The notes: generated by a model from the sequence alone, not told the origin. Shown: positions 22,936-34,483, counted from the first letter of the stretch. The stretch: DNA of 64,000 nucleotides from Adineta vaga (GCA_021613535.1 CP075496.1:8680001-8744000); one strand, 5' to 3'. Made by a program: numbers and translations.

Positions 22936-25881
22936 ATGCCAAGTCCCGAACAAATCAATCTTGCACCGGTCCCTACCAATGATTTAGTTACGGTGGGGCG
23001 TAGAGGATGGTATGTATGATATTCCTTCTAATTTTCATATGTTACGAAATTCATTTACTAGGAGTCGACGGGCAAAGGTACTGATTGCTACTGCTGGTCT
23101 GGTTGGTCTGGTTGTATTTACAGTAACTCTCTTGGTGCCCATAATTGTAACCCGCGACAAATATACCTCATCAACATCAACTACCACCACTACAAGTACT
23201 ACCACGTCGACAACAACGGTGACTACATCCACTACCTCATCCTCTACCAGCTCCACCTCCACTACTAGTACTAGCAGTACTTCAACATCATCCACATCAA
23301 CGACCACGACAACTTCAACGTCTTCAACATCCACTTCCACGACCAGCACAAGTACCACATCAACTACTTCGACAACCTCGACATCCACCACTAGTTCTAC
23401 CTCAACTTCATCCACATCCACTTCTACCAGCAGCACAAGCTCCACATCCACAAGTTCCACCTCTACATCAACTACGTCTTCTTCATCAACTTCGTCAACA
23501 AGTTCCACGTCCACCACTAGTTCTACCTCAACATCATCCACATCCACTTCTACCAGCAGCACGAGCTCCACATCCACAAGTTCCACCTCCACATCAACTA
23601 CGTCTTCTTCATCAACTTCGTCAACAAGTTCCACGTCCACCACTAGTTCTACCTCAACTTCATCCACATCCACAAGTTCCACCTCTACATCAACTACGTC
23701 TTCTTCATCAACTTCGTCAACAAGCTCGACATCCACCACTAGTTCCACTTCAACTTCGACCACATCCACATCCACAAGTTCCACCTCTACATCAACTACG
23801 TCTTCTACATCAACTACCACAACGTCTTCGACTTCTTCGACTAGCTCAACTTCGACTTCCTCAACATCCACTTCAACTACCAGCACTAGTACCACATCAA
23901 CCACTTCGACCGCTACAACTTCTTCCACCAGTTCTACAAGTAGTTCATCGTCTACATCCACATCCACCTCGTCAACATCATCTTCGTCCACATCCAGTTC
24001 TTCGACATCAACTTCTTCAACATCAACCACATCGTCCTCTTCTACTACCACTACATCAACATCCACTTCTTCTACTTCCACTTCGTCAACATCCACCTCT
24101 TCATCTACAACTTCATCCACATCCAGTTCTTCGACATCAACTACCTCCACCTCTTCAACGTCCACAACATCCACATCCACATCCACCTCTTCGACTTCCA
24201 CTTCGTCAACATCCACCTCTTCATCAACAACTTCATCAACGTCCACCTCGTCAACATCCAGCTCTTCAACATCTTCTTCGTCCACATCCAGTTCTTCGAC
24301 ATCAACTACCTCTACCTCTTCAACATCCACAACGTCAACATCCACTTCTTCTACCTCTACCTCTTCATCAACAACTTCGTCATCATCCTCTTCGTCCACA
24401 TCCACCTCTTCTACTTCGAGTTCTTCAACTTCCACATCTTCTACGTCGACTTCGTCTACATCCACCAGTTCATCATCAACGTCCACCTCCTCAACATCCA
24501 GTTCTTCGACAGCGACATCCACTACGTCCACATCGTCATCTACAACATCAACGACAACATCCACTACATCGACGACTACAACAACTACCATCGGTATGTT
24601 GTCATTTCGTTAAAATTTCATTCGAATCAGCTTACATTCAGCTATTCATCTTCTTTTCTCTTGACAAATACTATGATTCTATTTCCATTACATTACTTCT
24701 AGTTTTGCCATCTCAATTGGATGTACTACCTGATACTGTTGAAGCTCTTTGGGATACAGTTGCTGGTGGAAACAGTACTTTGGCTGTCAGAGGTACCGGT
24801 GCTGGAACTTATATTACGAGTGAATCTATTGATAATCTATTTGATGGTGATCTCACAACACGATATGGTAGTCGTGGTAATTCCTCGTCTGGCAATAATT
24901 GGTATGCTGGTATCAATACTGGATTCTATGTTACCGTTGCACAATGTCAACCAGTTCTTATTGGATTTCGTTTCGGTAATGCTTACAATGGTACAACACG
25001 TGAGCCACTTGCAATCACAATTGAAGGAACAAATTGTGATGATTTACTCACGTGTACCAATTGGACAAGCATGTATAGTGGAACGACAGGTCTCGATATT
25101 GCCATATCAAGTTCATCATATGGTGAATATCAACCAATTTCAAATACAAATACTTACAGCAGTTATCGATTTCTGGTGACACAAAAACGTAACAGAAGTT
25201 CGTATGTAAGTTATAGTGAAGTACAATTGTTTGGCTATACAAATTATACAGCAGGTTCTCTGAATGCAACAGCAAGTAAGTTATTCTGGTTTTGTCATTA
25301 TAAGCAAATAAATGAACGATATGTTGATTTTTTTTAAAGATTCATCGACATTATTGTCAATTAAATATGGATCAATAGAACCCTTGTGGAACACAGCCAT
25401 TGGTGGAATAAGTGAACTTGCTACGGAAGCTACATCAGGTGTTGGGACATATTTAACTAGCCAGGGACCAGATAAATTGTTTGACAGTAGTTTTACTACA
25501 AGATACTCAAGTCGAGGTGACTCAAATGTTACGGGATCAAATACGAATGCCGGTCTCAATACTGGTTTCTTTTTTACTATTGCACGATGTCAAACAAAAC
25601 TTGATAAATTTAGGATTGCTCCTGGAACTGTATCAGGCAGTGATCCAACCTATGTCATAATAGAAGGAACTAGTTGCAGTAGTGCATTAAATTGTACCAG
25701 TTGGACACCCCTCTACTCTGGTCCATCAGGTTTAGGAACTATTACGAATCGTTCTTCTTTTGGAGATCTTATTTCTATTGCAACACCTCAAGCCTTCGCA
25801 AGTTATCGTTTTACTGCTATCATCAAGCGTGCAGTGAGTGCTTACGTTTCATACAGTGAAATTGAACTCTATGGATATTAA
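22936..25881 (+). CDS. Mucin-like type II membrane protein with two discoidin-like domains (paralogue 2)
   Basis: Exons 22936..23009, 23062..24593, 24703..25275 and 25340..25881 give 906 residues with no frame break. The layout copies the upstream gene: EQINLAP near the start, Trp-Ser-Arg-Arg-Ala-Lys across the first splice junction, one membrane helix (GLVVFTVTLLVPIIV), about 480 residues of Ser/Thr repeats and two discoidin-like modules of about 190 residues. There is no intron between membrane helix and stalk, unlike paralogue 1. The stalk repeat is far less regular than in paralogue 1. The first module is almost identical between the two genes, while the second has diverged. Ligand unknown; galactose-binding-like folds often bind glycans or lipids. 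Confidence 0.82.
23163..24590 (+). repeat. Irregular Ser/Thr coding repeat (stalk)
   Basis: Imperfect repeats of tcaacatccacttct and tctaccagc type with a local unit of about 135 nt seen at about 23400-23700 (tccacgtccaccactagttctacctc recurs). Both strands lack stops because ACN/TCN codons read as GT/GA-rich codons on the opposite strand. Confidence 0.75.
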
Positions 25882-26040
25882 TAACCCTCATGTCGTTTTT
25901 GCGAACTATTATTTTTATCATATATATATATATATACATTTCAAGCTTTATTTTTTTGCTTATTTAACATTGATTAACCTCACTGCCATCCTTTTCTTTA
26001 TTTTCAATAAATTTTGAAAACAGAAATAATCACAAACACA

Positions 26041-27430
26041 TCAATGGATCATATTCAATCGTTTAATTGAATAAGATATATGCTCTATAGTAGAACCTGT
26101 TGCATTAATGACAACATTTAATAAAATTTGTCGTATATGTGGTAAAATATGAAAACGATGTTGACAAATTAAATTTTCATTCAGTAAACAATCTAAACAA
26201 TGAACACCTTTCTTATTCAAGAAAAAAAAAGAACATTTTATTTTGAAATTTTTACTTAAAAAATCGTTTTGTTTCAAATACACCATGTTCTATTCCAATA
26301 CAATAGACTGATAATGACAGGAATGTTATTGCATATTGTTGTTGCTTTATTTCTACAAAAAATTCAGCTTGTCCAGCATTAATCAACTTTGAACGATCAA
26401 TCAATGATCGTTTAATCCAATGTGCTAGAACAACAAGTGGTCGAGTTGCAACAAATGTACAATTGATAATATGTAAAGCATCTAATGGTTGTATAGACCA
26501 TTGTTCTAATGAATTACATGGATTTAAATCGATATGAATATCTTCAATGAATGAAAATGTTCCATTCGATAAAATTGAATGTTCAATCAGAACGTATTTC
26601 ATTTGCATAGAATTGTCATCAAAACTTGCTTTTGTTAAATTAACATTAATAAATTTTACGTAATCCAATTTCACATTACGAAAATTCGTATTTGGTAATG
26701 ATGAATGCTTAACTTTACTTTCTGATATAACTGAATTTTGAAAACTAAGATTATCCATAGGACATGAAATAAAATTTGTTAGATAAAAAGCCGCATTTAT
26801 TAATCTTGCACGACGAAAAGCAACATTTTGAAAAATACAATCTTTACGATCGGTTTCAATTTGATTAAAATCTGCTCCTTCTAATAAACTATGTTTATCT
26901 TCAATTAATAATGAACTTTCTTTCAGGAATAATAAAACATATGTTTTTCGTTTATTATCTAATTTTCTTAATGATGTTAATGTTTTCGTTCGAATATAGA
27001 GCAATTTATCATAATTATTCGTTAGATCTTTAATATTTTCATCACGATAACGTGATATATCATCAATGTAATTAACAAATACATTTTGTCGTTGATCATC
27101 TTCATTTTGTATTAAATCTTGTTCACGATTTTGTCGTGCTATATTACGATTTTGTATTGTTGTTATCAATGTAAATATTGCAACAGCAAGTGGAAGTGCT
27201 AATGATGTTAAAATTTTAATAATTTGAAATGATGTTAAACGTGATTTTGTTGTCATACGATTTATTTCTTCATGATTATCAGTGTAGTTAGATCTCCAAG
27301 AATGGATATGTCGAAACATTAGAATGGAAAACTCAAAAGTTGAAAAGAGAGAATATCGAATCACCGTCAATATGATTAATCCTTCCTTTCGAAACATAGA
27401 AAGGAAAGTAGTCATCGAATCTCTTTGCAT
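26041..27430 (-). CDS. Membrane-anchored pentapeptide-repeat protein
   Basis: The main open frame is complement(26252..27430). After about 58 doubtful residues comes MTTKSRLTSFQIIKILTSLA and a membrane helix (ALPLAVAIFTLITTI); the likely start is therefore 27256 (27316 and 27430 are alternatives). A charged coiled segment follows, then a region with A(D/N)LXX-like pentapeptides (LLEGADFNQI, NVAFRRARLINAAFY, LPNTNFRNVKLDYVKF), expected to form a right-handed beta-helix. A cytosolic helix anchored to a membrane is the simplest model. A GT-AG intron (donor at 26283, acceptor ending 26208) keeps frame and adds a 55-codon Cys/His-containing tail ending at 26041; this tail is plausible but unproven. 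Pentapeptide proteins are mostly bacterial, so ancient transfer is possible. Confidence 0.65.
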
Positions 27431-27712
27431 ATTTGACTAATATTGATCTTGATTTATATTAACAAGTTTAATTTCAATACGTATTACGTGTTAGAAAAAT
27501 GAACGCATGTTAAAATATAAGTTAACGATGCATACTTTCGTCAATTTTTCATATACTAATTACAGAAAAAAAAAGTTATTAGGTTCATTTTTCCTCATTA
27601 TCACAGCTCTCTTTGTCTCTTTCAATGATATACCATTCGTGCAAAAACGTTTCTCACGCAAACACTTCTTATATATATGAAGACATTCTTATTCTATTAT
27701 CTATCTAAACAA

Positions 27713-28784
27713 ATGTCAACGTCATTTATTGCATCTCTTCTGGATGCTTATCGCGCAGTGATTGTTTATTCGGGAATTCCTATTCTTATTCTTGGTTTAA
27801 TTGGAAATTGTTTGAATACAATTGTATTTCTTAGTTTAAGAACATTTCGACAAAATTCCTGTGCATTTTATTTAACAGTTATGTCTATGGTTAATATTGT
27901 TCAATTGCTAACAGGCTTATTAACACGTATAATGATTACCGGTTTTAATATTGATTGGACACAATCATCATTAATTTATTGCAAATTTCGAACATTTTGT
28001 TTTCAATTAACTTCAGCAATGTCATTTACTTGCATTTGTTTGGCAACAATTGATCAATATTGTGCGACATGTTCACGTCTTCAATGGCAACAATTTAGTC
28101 GTATTAATTTAGCTCGTCGTCTTTTAATTTTAATTATTATTTGTCTATTTATTGAACAAATTCCTTGTATGATTTATTATGAACATAATCAATTAATTTC
28201 AACAGGAAAAGTTATTTGTACGATTACAAATCTATCTTTTATACAATTTAATACATATTTTAATTATCTTATTCTTGGAAATATTTTACCGTATTTAATT
28301 ACGATTTCATTTGGAATTTTAGCATATCGAAATGTTAAAAAATTAGCACATCGAACAATACCACTTGTACGACGTGAATTAGACAAACAGTTAACATCTA
28401 TAGTTCTTATACAAGTCATATTTAATTTCTTTTTTGTTTTTCCATCTTTTATTATGTATATTATTGCTTCATATGGACATATTCAAGAACCTATTGTTGT
28501 AGCACAGATTAATCTAGCTTATGCAATCACACTTTGTTTGTATTTTGTTTATTTTACAGTAAGTTTTGATTGATTTCGATGAGAATTAGTATTATTTCCG
28601 TTTAATTTAGTGTCCTTTTTACATTTATATCACTGTATCTGAAAGATTTCGTCGACAATTAGTTTTTGTTCTTTTCAAAACATATCAAAAGCGATTTCAA
28701 CGGCAACAACAACGAATTGTTCCCGATCAAACAAATCCTCGACCTAAATCGATCAATATGAATTCAATATTGATAAAACAATAA
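27713..28784 (+). CDS. Rhodopsin-like G-protein-coupled receptor
   Basis: Two exons, 27713..28558 and 28611..28784, joined by a 52-bp GT-AG intron. Seven hydrophobic helices are visible. TM1 has the class-A Gly-Asn (LILGLIGNCLNTIVFLSL). A Cys before TM3 (SLIYCKF) and one in loop 2 (GKVICTI) could form the conserved disulphide. The DRY position reads Asp-Gln-Tyr (ATIDQYC). The NPxxY position reads CPFYIY and is split by the intron. The tail is short and basic. This fits the large group of orphan peptide-receptor-like GPCRs in spiralians. An in-frame ATG at 27677 could extend it by 12 residues. Ligand unknown. Confidence 0.8.
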
Positions 28785-30116
28785 CAATTGTTAATTGTCT
28801 AATGAATAAACAATCTTCTTTCTATTATTATAACTAATTATGATAACAGTGCGAACAAACATATCTATTTTGAAAAAAAATTTAAAAATAAAACTATCAT
28901 CTATTGTACCGATCAGTTCGAACAAGTTCATGCAACACGTATACTAGGAAACATTGAAATAGGTACTTTTCTACGCTAGGAAAGGACACATTGATAATGA
29001 TTATTCTCATGAGTTGCTTTATACAAAAAAGAAACCTTCAAAGCAATGATATTTTATGTCAGTAATTGAACACTTAGTACAGTAATTTCTAGTTAAAGTT
29101 TTGAATACATAATGCTCAAGTATCTATCACAGAGATACGTTTACGATGAGTTCATCTTTACTTCGTATAAAATCAAATAAACAGAAAATGAGTCGATCAT
29201 GAAATATTATTACACCAATAATAGAACGAAATAAAAGTGATTTATTTTCAAAGAACAATGTTTTAATCACTAAATTCGATTGTAAACATATATCAAGAGT
29301 TGCTTCTTCGTATAGACACAATTACATAATTCGACTAACATTTGAGAATATACAAAAAGACGTCAATGTTTAATACCTTTTGACACTGATTATATTTATA
29401 AATAGTTCAAAGAGAGAGAGAGAGAACAAAAAATGTCGTTGTTTAAATGGGAAAGTACATGCCAATCTGTTTATTGTCTTGCCTAAACTTACTTTAAAAT
29501 AAATCAATTGTCTAAATATGGGATATTATTAAATTCATTGACAATCTTATTTCAATTATCTATCATTACAAGCGTATCTTCTTGTTTTAATTCAAAGATT
29601 AGCTGATTTTATTCTTTTGTTCCCTTTTCCATTATTTAATGATTTTCTATATCTTTCACAATATTATCAATGAAATTTTCCAGATATTAGTATTTCAAAT
29701 TTGATAGCCTATAATCTTTGATTATTTATTACATTTTCGTAAATATTATTGTATCCATGTGCTTTTATATCTAATATTATATTATATCAAAAAACCAAAA
29801 ATCAACGAAATCTCATTGTTTTTCGTCGTATTTTTATGTTTTCCCGAAATTATTTTTTGTCTTCATTTGCATTCAATTGAAATAATTACCATCTAGTAAC
29901 GATATCAATAGTGAGTTGAATAGATGTCGCTTAAATAAATAACAGTGTAATTCCTTTTTTACTAATGGTTCAATTGATTTCACCAATCGAATGCATTCAA
30001 TTTTTACCTTCTTCTTTTTTTTTCATTTTAAATTTTGTAATTGTAATCTCTAGTCTAAATTGAAGAACACTTTCCTAATTGAATTCAAATCTACTATTAA
30101 AGTCCTTGACAATACA
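28785..30116. other. AT-rich intergenic region before the operon-like cluster
   Basis: About 1.3 kb, with an (AG)n run at 29411-29426. No credible gene. A pyrimidine-rich CTCTAG at about 30049-30054 upstream of the first ATG of the next gene could be a cis or spliced-leader acceptor. Confidence 0.55.
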
Positions 30117-31041
30117 ATGGAAACAACAACAAATCCAGGCAGTGATGAAGAAATCGCATTAGAAACAAATGATAAAACAGATGATACTTCTCCATCGACA
30201 AAAGATGATGATACAATTAATGTCAATGATAGTCCATTTCATCTACTTGAAGGTCGTTGGACATTTTGGTATACACATCGACCAACTACGTTTCGAAATA
30301 GTGCAGTTAATTATGATTCTTGTTTGAAAAAACTCGGTTTGTTCAAACCATTTCATCTTTCTTTTCTTCGTTTTTCGAATGAATTTCTTTTTCTTTCTCT
30401 AACAACAAACAGGTACATTTGGTTCAATTGAAGAATTCTGGTGCTATTATGATCATATGAAATTTCCTTCCGATCTTCCATTGTATAGGTAGGAGCAATG
30501 TAATGGCTTCTTTTTTTATTCAATTTTCTAGTTTGTTCTCTTCTGTATTCTAGTGATGTTCATCTATTCAAAGAAAATTTAAAACCCATGTGGGAAGAAG
30601 AAGGCAATCGTCTTGGTGGGAAATGGATTTTACGATTGAAAAAAGGTTTATCGACTCGTCTCTGGGAATTACTTGTCTTAGCTATTATTGGAGAACAATT
30701 TAATGTTGGAAAAGAAATATGTGGAATTGTTTGTTCCATTCGACCACAAGAAGATCTAATTAGTATATGGACAAAAACAGCAAATAATCAAACAGTTACA
30801 CAAAGAATTAAAGAAACAATGAAAAAAGTACTTAATTTACCACCAGACTGTAAGTTATTAGAATATATGCAGTAACATTGTTGAATTTCTATAAATAATA
30901 TTTCTCTTCGAATGAAAATTATTTTTTGTATAATAACATTAACTTCAATCGATTGTATTTTTAGGTCCAATGGAATACAAAACTCATAATGATTCTCTAC
31001 GTGATAATTGTAGTTATCGAAATACTGATCGTGTTCGATAA
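30117..31041 (+). CDS. EIF4E2: eIF4E family cap-binding protein, 4EHP/eIF4E2 type
   Basis: Four exons, 30117..30336, 30413..30488, 30554..30849 and 30965..31041, give 222 residues, close to the family's usual length. After an acidic Thr-rich N-terminus the whole eIF4E fold is present: GRWTFWYTHRP, then FGSIEEFWCYYDHM, LFKENLKPMWEEEGNRLGGK and NLPPDCPMEYKTHNDSLR. These blocks match 4EHP better than canonical eIF4E (for example the PMEYKTH..S block and the aromatic cap-stacking pair). 4EHP binds the mRNA 5' cap without eIF4G and represses translation. It is the first gene of a tightly spaced same-strand cluster. Confidence 0.9.
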
Positions 31042-31204
31042 ATTCATTCCAGATTATTCGCATTTTATGAAAGAGCATGTCTACATAAGATTTTGTTTTT
31101 GGTCTTCAAATACAGATATCATGTCATTTTCGTATCATCTACTTTCTTTGTTTCGAATTATAGTTGTTATTTTTTTTTCTTCTTGTTACTTTCGAAAAAC
31201 TTTC

Positions 31205-31215
31205 TTCCTTTTCAG
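31205..31215 (+). promoter_or_regulatory. Acceptor-like site (possible spliced-leader addition site)
   Basis: A pyrimidine tract ending in CAG abuts the ATG at 31216 directly, with no upstream coding exon for the new frame. This is what a spliced-leader acceptor in an operon would look like; a normal cis acceptor is the alternative. Confidence 0.5.
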
Positions 31216-31569
31216 ATGACTGAACATTTCTTTCAAGCAGCGAATCCATTATGGTATATACCATGTGATGGTGGTCTTTTACTACTTACTATCGTTACAT
31301 TTTCTCCACAAATTCTACCGAATAAATCTTTAGGTTTATTTGGTCAATTTCTCAATTATTTAGCATATAATCATCATTCATTACTTGTATGGATATTTTG
31401 GATTTCAATTTTTCTACATTTATTCGAAGCAGCAATAGCGTGGCGTATATGTCAACGTTTAAATATTGATTCTGAGAATACACGACGATGGATTAGACAA
31501 ACATTATTATTAGGTTATCCTTCGTTAGGTAAATTGAGACAATATGAAGCAAAAAAACGAAAATTATGA
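31216..31569 (+). CDS. TMEM254-like (DUF4499) membrane protein, copy 1
   Basis: Single exon, 117 residues. Three to four hydrophobic segments are visible (LLLLTIVTFSPQIL, LVWIFWISIFLHLFEAAIAW, the C-terminal TLLLGYPSLG). The pattern Pro..Leu-Gly..Gly.Phe, then His..Glu-Ala, a Cys-Gln/Lys motif and a Gln-Thr-Leu..Gly.Pro-Ser-Leu end agrees with TMEM254/DUF4499 proteins. Function of the family is unknown; location probably an internal membrane. It lies 174 bp behind the eIF4E2 stop and 127 bp before a second copy. Confidence 0.7.
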   Translation: MTEHFFQAANPLWYIPCDGGLLLLTIVTFSPQILPNKSLGLFGQFLNYLAYNHHSLLVWIFWISIFLHLFEAAIAWRICQRLNIDSENTRRWIRQTLLLGYPSLGKLRQYEAKKRKL

Positions 31570-31685
31570 TCAATAGAAATTTGTGCTAAGTTTATGATTT
31601 AATTTTATAATAAAATTCATCAAGAAGTTTTATAATAACGTTTTTGTCTTTTAAGACTTTTGTGATTAAATACATTTTCTTTTCT

Positions 31686-31696
31686 TCGAATTTTAG
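31686..31696 (+). promoter_or_regulatory. Acceptor-like site before second TMEM254-like gene
   Basis: TTTTAG immediately precedes the ATG at 31697 with a T-rich stretch before it. Same interpretation as the site at 31205-31215. Confidence 0.5.
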
Positions 31697-32038
31697 ATGA
31701 CTAATCGTTTTCAATCACCTCATCTCTTTTGGTGGATCATCATATGTGGTGGAATTAGTATTACATTTCTTCTAGCACATTATCCACACGTGATACCAAT
31801 GAATAGTTTAGGAGTACTTGGTAGTTTCTTATCGTCCCTAGTTGTGAACTATCGTCTTCTTCTAATCCTTACTTTCTGGGCCACTGTTATTGCACATGCT
31901 TATGAAGCATTACTGGCTCGTCATATTTGTCAACAACTTCATATTGATCAAATATCGACTTGTTTGTGGATGATACAAACATTTATACTAGGTTTTCCGT
32001 CACTAATGATACTCAAAGGTTATGTTCGACAACGTTAA
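31697..32038 (+). CDS. TMEM254-like (DUF4499) membrane protein, copy 2
   Basis: Single exon, 113 residues, same fold pattern as the preceding gene: HVIPMNSLGVLGSFLSSLVV, then TVIAHAYEALLARHICQQL and QTFILGFPSLMILKGY. It retains the Pro..Leu-Gly.Gly-Ser-Phe motif more closely than copy 1. The two are diverged tandem duplicates lying in the same operon-like cluster. Function unknown. Confidence 0.7.
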   Translation: MTNRFQSPHLFWWIIICGGISITFLLAHYPHVIPMNSLGVLGSFLSSLVVNYRLLLILTFWATVIAHAYEALLARHICQQLHIDQISTCLWMIQTFILGFPSLMILKGYVRQR

Positions 32039-32144
32039 TAATTAATACCATATCAGATTACATGTTTTTGTTATTTATGTAATTCAAATTCCGAGAATCA
32101 ATTGATGCAATAATTTAATAGTTTTTTATGTAATTTAATCTAAT

Positions 32145-32154
32145 CGCTTTTTAG
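32145..32154 (+). promoter_or_regulatory. Acceptor-like site before MsrB
   Basis: CGCTTTTTAG ends at 32154, seven bases before the MsrB ATG. No upstream coding exon precedes it. Confidence 0.45.
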
Positions 32155-32161
32155 ATAAAGT

Positions 32162-32655
32162 ATGTCTGCATCATCCAATGACAAACAGGAACAAAAATCA
32201 CCTGCAGTAAAGCTGTCAGATGCTGAATGGAAAGCAAAGTTAACTCCTGATCAATATCGAATATTACGAAAGAAAGATACCGAATATCCCGAAACGGGTG
32301 AATATAATAAACATTATGAAGAAGGTGTGTACAAATGTGCTGGTTGTAATCAAGATCTTTACGAGTAAATAAACAAATGTTTATTAAATTTGAATAATGT
32401 TATGCATAAATTATTAGTTCAACATCGAAATTCGATTCACATTGTGGTTGGCCCGCATTCAGTTCATCAATAGGTACAGCAGTTCGACGAGAAAAAGATA
32501 AAGATGGCCATCGTGTTGAAATTTTATGTGGAAATTGTGATGGACATTTGGGTCATGTTTTTGAGGGTGAAGGTTTACGCGATGCAAATGGTAAACTAGT
32601 TCAACAACGTCATTGTGTTAATTCGGCTTCGTTGAAATTTCAAAAGAAAAACTAA
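32162..32655 (+). CDS. MSRB: Peptide-methionine (R)-S-oxide reductase, MsrB
   Basis: Two exons, 32162..32364 and 32418..32655, give 146 residues. The complete SelR/MsrB domain is present: LSDAEWKAKLTPDQYRILR, zinc-binding pairs Cys59/Cys62 (YKCAGC) and Cys105/Cys108 (CGNC), the FDSHCGWPAF block and the catalytic Cys134 in RHCVNSASLKF. The catalytic residue is Cys, not selenocysteine. It reduces methionine-R-sulfoxide in proteins, usually with thioredoxin. No targeting peptide is obvious, suggesting a cytosolic or nuclear form. It lies 123 bp after the second TMEM254-like gene and 101 bp before RRP15. Confidence 0.95.
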
Positions 32656-32746
32656 TTTTTATTTATTTGACAACATTTACATTTTCTCTTTCTTTCTATA
32701 AATAGAACGACGTATAAAAGTCTTTAACTACAAAAAAATGAATTCG

Positions 32747-32756
32747 TTTTTTCTAG
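32747..32756 (+). promoter_or_regulatory. Acceptor-like site before RRP15
   Basis: CGTTTTTTCTAG-type tract ends at 32756, directly adjacent to the ATG at 32757. Confidence 0.5.
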
Positions 32757-33446
32757 ATGAAACTTGAAAATAATTCTCTAAAGAAGAAGAAGAAACGAGT
32801 GACGAAAACTTTACCAAAGAATGTTTTCGAAATCATTGGTGAAAGTGGACAACTTGTTGAACGAGTAGATCCAAAGAAGCAAGAAAAACAAGCGAAGAAA
32901 ACACAAGATAAGGAATCAAAACCAACATTCAGTGAACGAACAACAAAACGACGCGTCAGTTTTTTCATTCATTTACAATATTCGATGTTTCTTAGTTTTG
33001 TTTTACTTCTAGAGACGTGATTGGGATGCAATGAATTATGAACCATTTGATATCACACGTAGTCGAGATTTTGAACGAGCATTACAACGAGTAGCTACAC
33101 GTGGTATTGTTCAATTGTTTAACACTGTTCGAAAACAACAACAACAACAGAAACACCATAGTTCGTCGTCGAAAAAAGATAAAAAAGAAACGAACATCAA
33201 TAAAGGAGAATTTCTTGATATGCTCAAAACCATTGATTCCGATGAAGTTTCATGCAAAATTATGAAAAATAATTCATCAATGGTATATACAACTCTTTTA
33301 CAATTTGAATGAAACATAAGAGATAAAAATGTATTTGCTTTTAGTTTGAATCAACAACAAAACCAACAACACCAGTCAGATGGAATGTTCTTCAAGATGA
33401 TCTGATGGCCAGTGTTCAAGACAATGATGATGACGATGATGATTGA
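32757..33446 (+). CDS. RRP15: RRP15-like ribosomal RNA processing protein
   Basis: Three exons, 32757..32954, 33013..33282 and 33345..33446, all phase 0, give 189 residues. The N-terminus is Lys-rich. The conserved core reads ERALQRVATRGIVQLFNTVR, followed by a KGEFLDMLK helix and a C-terminal VRWNVLQDDLMASVQ block, then an acidic Asp tail. This order matches RRP15, a nucleolar factor needed for pre-60S assembly and rRNA processing. It is shorter than vertebrate RRP15, mainly in the N-terminus. Last member of the operon-like cluster. Confidence 0.85.
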
Positions 33447-34336
33447 TTGATTGATTGTTCGGTTGTTTGTTGTTTTTGTTATATTCATAATAAATATATG
33501 AATAGAGAATCCTTATAATCAAGGATAGGAAAAATTAGTTTCGACAAAACAAAATCATTGCAAACGTTAATCAATATTGAAACATTACAACAGCACACGA
33601 ACTGTTCAGTTACAAATCAGTTTTCTTTTGTCCCGTTTGTAGATTTAAGCATTCTATCTAAGATGAATTGAACTGACTGATTTTGATCGAACTAATTATT
33701 TCACATCTGAATACTCAGTCATGTCCTTTATTTTATTACTTTTACCATAGAAATATAATGAATACGAATATTTATCTTTGTATTCAAAGCATCAAACAAG
33801 CGTGATTGTCCTATCATGAATTTCTCTAAAAGTCTATTTTCTTCACCTTAACTTGTCTGATGAATACTAAATGTAATAATCAATTTAAAATGATATATTC
33901 GATAAATTTTAGCAAGTTATGTAACAAAAGATTTCAGTCATTCTTCAATATTTCATTTGAATTAGACCCACACCCTCAATAAATTCTAATGGTTCATTAA
34001 ATTATTTTCTTTTGCATTTCACTAATATGTTAATATAATATTCTCAATGTTCGCAAAGTTTACATTTATAATCATTTCTAAAAATATTCGGGGGGAAACG
34101 TTTTAAGGACAATGTGATGATGAATATAAAACTGTTGAGTGACATATGAAAACATGTGTGTCATGATTATTCTTTCTACACATAACATTTTCTATTGGGT
34201 AACAATGACGTTAGAATTCATCATTGTCGTCTTTTAATTTTCTCTTCGCATTCTATGCTTCGTTCGTTCTTTTTTCTTTCTACCATATCAACGTCACTAC
34301 GAAATAAATTGGAGGGAGTGTGTTGACTCAGAGCAA

Positions 34337-34367
<31 letters not shown>

Positions 34368-34483
34368 TAAGAAAGAAAGTAAGAAAGAAAAAACAACAAT
34401 ACAGCCTATACTAAATACGAATAAGTATTGTATGTATTATAATCGTTAAAGAATACAAAATAATCGATACACAAAATTTGAAT
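33447..34483. other. Intergenic region with GAAA microsatellite
   Basis: About 1 kb of AT-rich spacer. A run of (GAAA)n lies at about 34337-34390 just upstream of the VWA gene. No gene recognised. Confidence 0.6.
34337..34390 (+). repeat. GAAA microsatellite
   Basis: Run of gaaa tetranucleotides with two gtaa interruptions, about 95 bp upstream of the VWA gene start. Confidence 0.9.

Noticed and set aside
23035-24591. 518-codon antisense open frame opposite paralogue 2
   Set aside because: Shadow of the Ser/Thr repeat; no start context, domains or splice signals.
29127-29321. 64-codon minus-strand open frame
   Set aside because: No motif, no homologous look and no splice context.
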